Shown one piece after another: positions 6,201 to 7,394 of a stretch of DNA of 7,394 nucleotides. The position numbers and the translations under genes were made by a program. A model generated the notes under the pieces. That model worked only from the letters and a program-made list of their open reading frames with translations, was not told the DNA's origin and did no database searches. How positions within the stretch are numbered: the first letter of the stretch is position 1; every line of letters starts with the position of its first letter. Location: positions 1 to 7,394 of the forward strand of contig JAEXTI010000581.1 in the NCBI GenBank assembly GCA_023406965.1. Direction: 5' to 3'. This DNA is from Chloroflexota bacterium. GTDB lineage: Bacteria; Chloroflexota; Anaerolineae; Anaerolineales; Anaerolineaceae.

Positions 6201-6928
6201 CTGTTGGGGAAGCGAGCTTCGACGTAGCCGATGGTGTCATCTTCAATGCCCAATAAACCGTAAAAGACGACAATATCGTTTTCCGTAGAGGGGAGGGCAT
6301 CCTGACGGTCAATCTGGTCACTCTGCACAATATGCAGGCTGGCGCCGCTCAAGCTGGCAAGTGTATTCAGGCGTTCCTGGTTCCACATGCGCCCAGTGAA
6401 GAAATAGCCGCGGGGAGCGGTGGCGTGGGCCACATCGGTGCTGGGGTGGATGGTGGCGCCGTGAACTTCCATGGCGGTTCCATCTGGCAGTAAGTAGCTA
6501 AAGCGAGCATAGGGGGTGTTGGCAAACAGAGCGAAGATTTGGGCGTCGGTGAGGGGCAGCGGGGCGTTGATCTGATCGGGGGCAGAGGTGGATAAGTGCA
6601 CCAGATTCGCTTCCAGGTCATAGACCCAAATGGCCTGGACGTTGTAGTTGGTGAGAGAGGCGCTAAGAACAGTGTTGGCCCAATGCGAATCGGCTGTGGA
6701 GACGAAATCAACCAACTCATCCCAATAGGTGTAGTCGAAGGTGAGGGTGGCTTGGGGTTGGCCCTCCAGTTCCAGGATGCGGCTGAAGAGCAGTTCAAGT
6801 TCTTGACGACGTTGGGCGACGAGCGCCTCCATGCGGTTTACCTGGCTGCGTTGTAATGAGAAATATCCTGCCAGGAACAAAATTCCCAGCAGTAACCACA
6901 GGATTAAGAGCCGATATTGAACCTTCAT
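3209..6928 (-). CDS. Membrane-bound sensor c-di-GMP phosphodiesterase (CHASE4-PAS-PAS-PAS-GAF-GAF-HD-GYP)
   Basis: 1239 residues. TM1 is about 5-24. The extracytoplasmic region 30-255 looks like CHASE4 (TFDYTYWDELVDFV at 63-76). TM2 is about 257-281, followed by a HAMP-like/coiled linker to 340. Three PAS domains lie near 341-460, 465-585 and 592-710, each ending in a PAC-type D-I-T motif, followed by GAF domains near 715-865 and 875-1037. The HD-GYP domain from about 1050 is complete: E1069, H1073, H1105-D1106, K1109, H1134, H1158-H1159, D1163-G-Q-G-Y-P1168 and D1187. These match the ligands of trinuclear-metal HD-GYP enzymes, so c-di-GMP hydrolysis is likely. There is no GGDEF, kinase or receiver domain. 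The role is inferred: sensing external and internal signals to lower c-di-GMP. The start ATG lacks a good Shine-Dalgarno sequence; only AAGG abuts it. Monocistronic, terminated at 3198-3146. Confidence 0.93.
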   Translation of the reverse strand: MKVQYRLLILWLLLGILFLAGYFSLQRSQVNRMEALVAQRRQELELLFSRILELEGQPQATLTFDYTYWDELVDFVSTADSHWANTVLSASLTNYNVQAIWVYDLEANLVHLSTSAPDQINAPLPLTDAQIFALFANTPYARFSYLLPDGTAMEVHGATIHPSTDVAHATAPRGYFFTGRMWNQERLNTLASLSGASLHIVQSDQIDRQDALPSTENDIVVFYGLLGIEDDTIGYVEARFPNSFFQGYTQAQQRDFTAYLVFVAIFFLASFIAMLFWLALPLNHLSTSLANHSPQALQPLLDSRSEFGHIARLIKEFFEQKTRLQEDLNQHTLVASALQVSEERYRTISELISDAAFSFRVTTDMKIIPEWGAEGISRISGYDFAEMTTPEHFMAAIHPEDLAILQEQSLNLLEGKTVEFEIRVFKKEGALIWLRENLFPILSEDGKIIQVVGAAQDITHRKQAEEAYHTLVNRSLQGLAIIQEDEVRFVNPAMIEMTGYTQHDLVGIKIDQIMQNVLPESNLTAKDLFNVAGDTSPLVRKEVKYRHRDGSSRWVEASIIPIIFQTKPALQISCIDITQQRLAQQALEDQQIYSSKLLDMIHSLVILLDGVGRIVSFNPATERLLAKAGDDIHQRNFWELFKLPPHSALSEENFAQLVDEQRSIRDLDLLVKIDGRPLWLSWSLSYLGDRNNNLNYIVLFGVDITERKLRERQQNAIASIATILRSRASRSQVLETVLREIRELTLVETCGIGFRTPDQQYLFVESVDGMYSEQLSGRYLPIKGSISEQVIQTGQPHLSHNLQEEPLTTVSNIRGLNVQSILWYPLSVDSASLGILILGDSGLIQPDWLTVLQPVAEIAASAIHRTTLSDETQRRLQHLTALHTINIAIGASLDLRMTLHVLANQITSQLGVDAVDILMLNPHNRTLEYAAGHGFHSKEIEKARLWVGEGQAGGVALERRSRRLYDPDGIEGYFVRARHLEGEGFIAYHAVPLVVKGEVKGVIETFHRPPYMETGGWQELLESLALETAIAIDNSELVEKLQRGNLELQVAYDATIEGWARALELRDQETEGHTRRVAYMTVRMAQAMGILGNQLMHIRRGALLHDIGKMGIPDSILLKPGKLDEAEWEIMRQHPRMAHEMLVVIPFLRPALDIPLSHHERWDGQGYPQGLSGEQIPLAARIFTVIDVWDALSNPRVYRPYALPEEEILAYLRENAGSRFDPQVVDTFLKLYPILSRIE

Positions 6929-6930
6929 CC

Positions 6931-6990
6931 TTAAATCGCAACCCCGAGTGAACGCAATGTTACTGCGACCAAATACACCTTTTCAAGCAC
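6931..6990 (-). other. Possible 19-codon leader ORF upstream of the HD-GYP sensor gene
   Basis: A GTG at 6990-6988 opens a 19-codon frame (LEKVYLVAVTLRSLGVAI after the initiator) ending in TAA at 6933-6931, just 2 bases before the sensor ATG. A consensus AAGGAGGT lies at 7008-7001, 10 bases before the GTG. The sensor gene itself lacks a properly spaced ribosome-binding site, so re-initiation after this leader is a reasonable model. The spacing is a little long and the frame is short, so it may be chance. Confidence 0.35.
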
Positions 6991-7047
6991 CCCCCTCGAT
7001 ACCTCCTTCTGCCGAGAAAATCTTAGGACAGATGGAGTAATGCATCC

Positions 7048-7076
7048 ATTAAAACATGATTTCTGAAAGACCGCAA
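7048..7076 (-). promoter_or_regulatory. Candidate promoter for the HD-GYP sensor gene
   Basis: On the minus strand TTGCGG (7076-7071), a 17-base spacer and TTTAAT (7053-7048) form a plausible sigma-70-like promoter. It would give a leader of roughly 113 bases containing the AAGGAGGT site and the short leader ORF. The -35 matches the consensus only in TTG. Confidence 0.35.
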
Positions 7077-7139
7077 ACCCAGTTCTGGAAAACTTTCTCA
7101 AAGTCTCATCATGATTTCTCAGAGGTCGAAGACTTTCTC
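7055..7139. repeat. Two interleaved pairs of short direct repeats upstream of the sensor gene
   Basis: CATGATTTCT occurs at 7055-7064 and again at 7110-7119. ACTTTCTC occurs at 7092-7099 and 7132-7139. The pairs have different spacings (55 and 40 bases), so they are not a simple tandem duplication. They overlap or lie just upstream of the candidate promoter and could be regulator sites, but 8-10 base repeats in AT-richer intergenic DNA can be chance. Confidence 0.4.
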
Positions 7140-7171
7140 TAATTCAATGTAAGGGAAAAAGGGGGATTAAA

Positions 7172-7214
7172 CACAAAGAACAGTCCAATGTGTCGCATTG
7201 AACTGTTCTTTGTG
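7172..7214 (-). terminator. Intrinsic terminator of the rightmost gene
   Basis: Arms 7172-7190 and 7196-7214 pair over 13 bp, one mismatch, then 5 bp, with a 5-base loop (7191-7195). On the minus strand the stem starts 27 bases after the stop codon at 7242 and is followed by TTTAATCCCCCTTTTT, an interrupted T tract. No T run follows on the plus strand, so it is directional. Confidence 0.8.
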
Positions 7215-7241
7215 CTCCCTGTTTCGGGGAAGGAAATTTAA

Positions 7242-7394
7242 TTAAGCGGTCTGGCGCAGCTCGGTCAGTTCTTGTTCCACCGAGACGATTTCGGCGCGCA
7301 GGTCTTTCAGGTACTGCTCCAGGCGCAGGATATATTCCTCGCGGGTCAAGTAGACTTCTTCGGCGTGATCGTGACCGCCGCATCCGCAGCTTCC
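7242..7394 (-). CDS. C-terminal end of an unidentified protein with Cys/His patch and coiled coil (partial)
   Basis: The last 50 codons of a minus-strand gene whose start lies right of the window. The visible sequence begins GSCGCGGHDHAEE, a glycine-rich Cys/His patch that could bind metal. It continues as a charged amphipathic helix from LTREEYILRLEQYL to the end (ELTELRQTA), with a heptad-like spacing of leucines suggesting a coiled coil. This layout recalls small metal-site-plus-coiled-coil proteins such as DUF5320-type families, but the fragment is too short to assign. The frame is supported by the TAA followed 27 bases later by a terminator and by codon use like its neighbours. Confidence 0.7.
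   Translation of the reverse strand, partial: GSCGCGGHDHAEEVYLTREEYILRLEQYLKDLRAEIVSVEQELTELRQTA

Larger units (their letters stand above)
6929..7241. other. Intergenic region between the sensor gene and the next minus-strand gene
   Basis: These 313 bases have no protein-coding gene I can support beyond the possible leader ORF. They hold, from right to left on the minus strand: the terminator of the rightmost gene, two pairs of short direct repeats (7055-7139), a candidate promoter (7076-7048) and a roughly 110-base leader with an AAGGAGGT site. Confidence 0.7.

Noticed and set aside
7172..7214. Hairpin as a mobile-element end or CRISPR-like repeat
   Set aside because: A single imperfect inverted repeat just after a stop codon with a T-rich 3' side fits a terminator; no second copy or transposase is present.
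7144..7383. 79-codon minus-strand ORF at the right end
   Set aside because: It overlaps, in another frame, the coiled-coil reading frame that ends at 7242, and it runs through the terminator hairpin; its sequence is arginine/proline-rich shadow.

Overview
The window looks like a chromosomal segment of a moderately GC-rich bacterium. It is most likely a member of Chloroflexota (Anaerolineae-like). That is an inference from protein style: a birA followed immediately by a tiny single-pass membrane protein, a very long PAS/GAF/HD-GYP sensor, and a methyltransferase beginning AYNPAFAKVYNLRWGAFA. No rRNA or other marker gene confirms it. I see no mobile element, CRISPR array, tRNA or rRNA.

Left part, minus strand (2000 down to 1): an apparent operon of selD, a zinc-dependent nucleoside/cytidine deaminase-family protein (start overlaps the selD end by 16 bases), and a SAM-dependent methyltransferase that runs off the left edge. 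The selD gene is the highlight. Its true start is at 2000, and codon 22, where the catalytic Cys of selenophosphate synthetase belongs, is an in-frame TGA. A perfect 7-bp hairpin with a GUU loop lies 27 bases after the TGA, in the place and with the look of a bacterial SECIS element. SelD is therefore probably itself a selenoprotein. A conventional gene call would start it at 1787 and lose the catalytic N-terminus.

Middle, plus strand (2109 to 3127): birA (biotin-protein ligase without the DNA-binding domain) followed 2 bases later by a 74-residue membrane protein. The selD and birA starts are divergent. Each has a TACAAT -10 hexamer ending exactly 6 bases before its ATG, suggesting leaderless mRNAs from a compact divergent promoter. 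The plus-strand pair ends at a 21-bp perfect hairpin terminator (3146-3198) that also serves the convergent gene on the other strand.

Right part, minus strand (6928 down to 3209): one 1239-residue membrane sensor, TM-CHASE4-TM-PAS-PAS-PAS-GAF-GAF-HD-GYP, predicted to be a c-di-GMP phosphodiesterase with a complete set of metal ligands. Its roughly 310-base upstream region holds a candidate promoter, short direct repeats, a possible 19-codon leader ORF abutting the start codon, and the terminator of a further minus-strand gene. Only the last 50 codons of that gene (Cys/His patch plus coiled coil) are inside the window.

The genes serve separate jobs: selenium metabolism with two unassigned enzymes, biotin attachment, and second-messenger signalling. 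I see no single pathway linking all of them.
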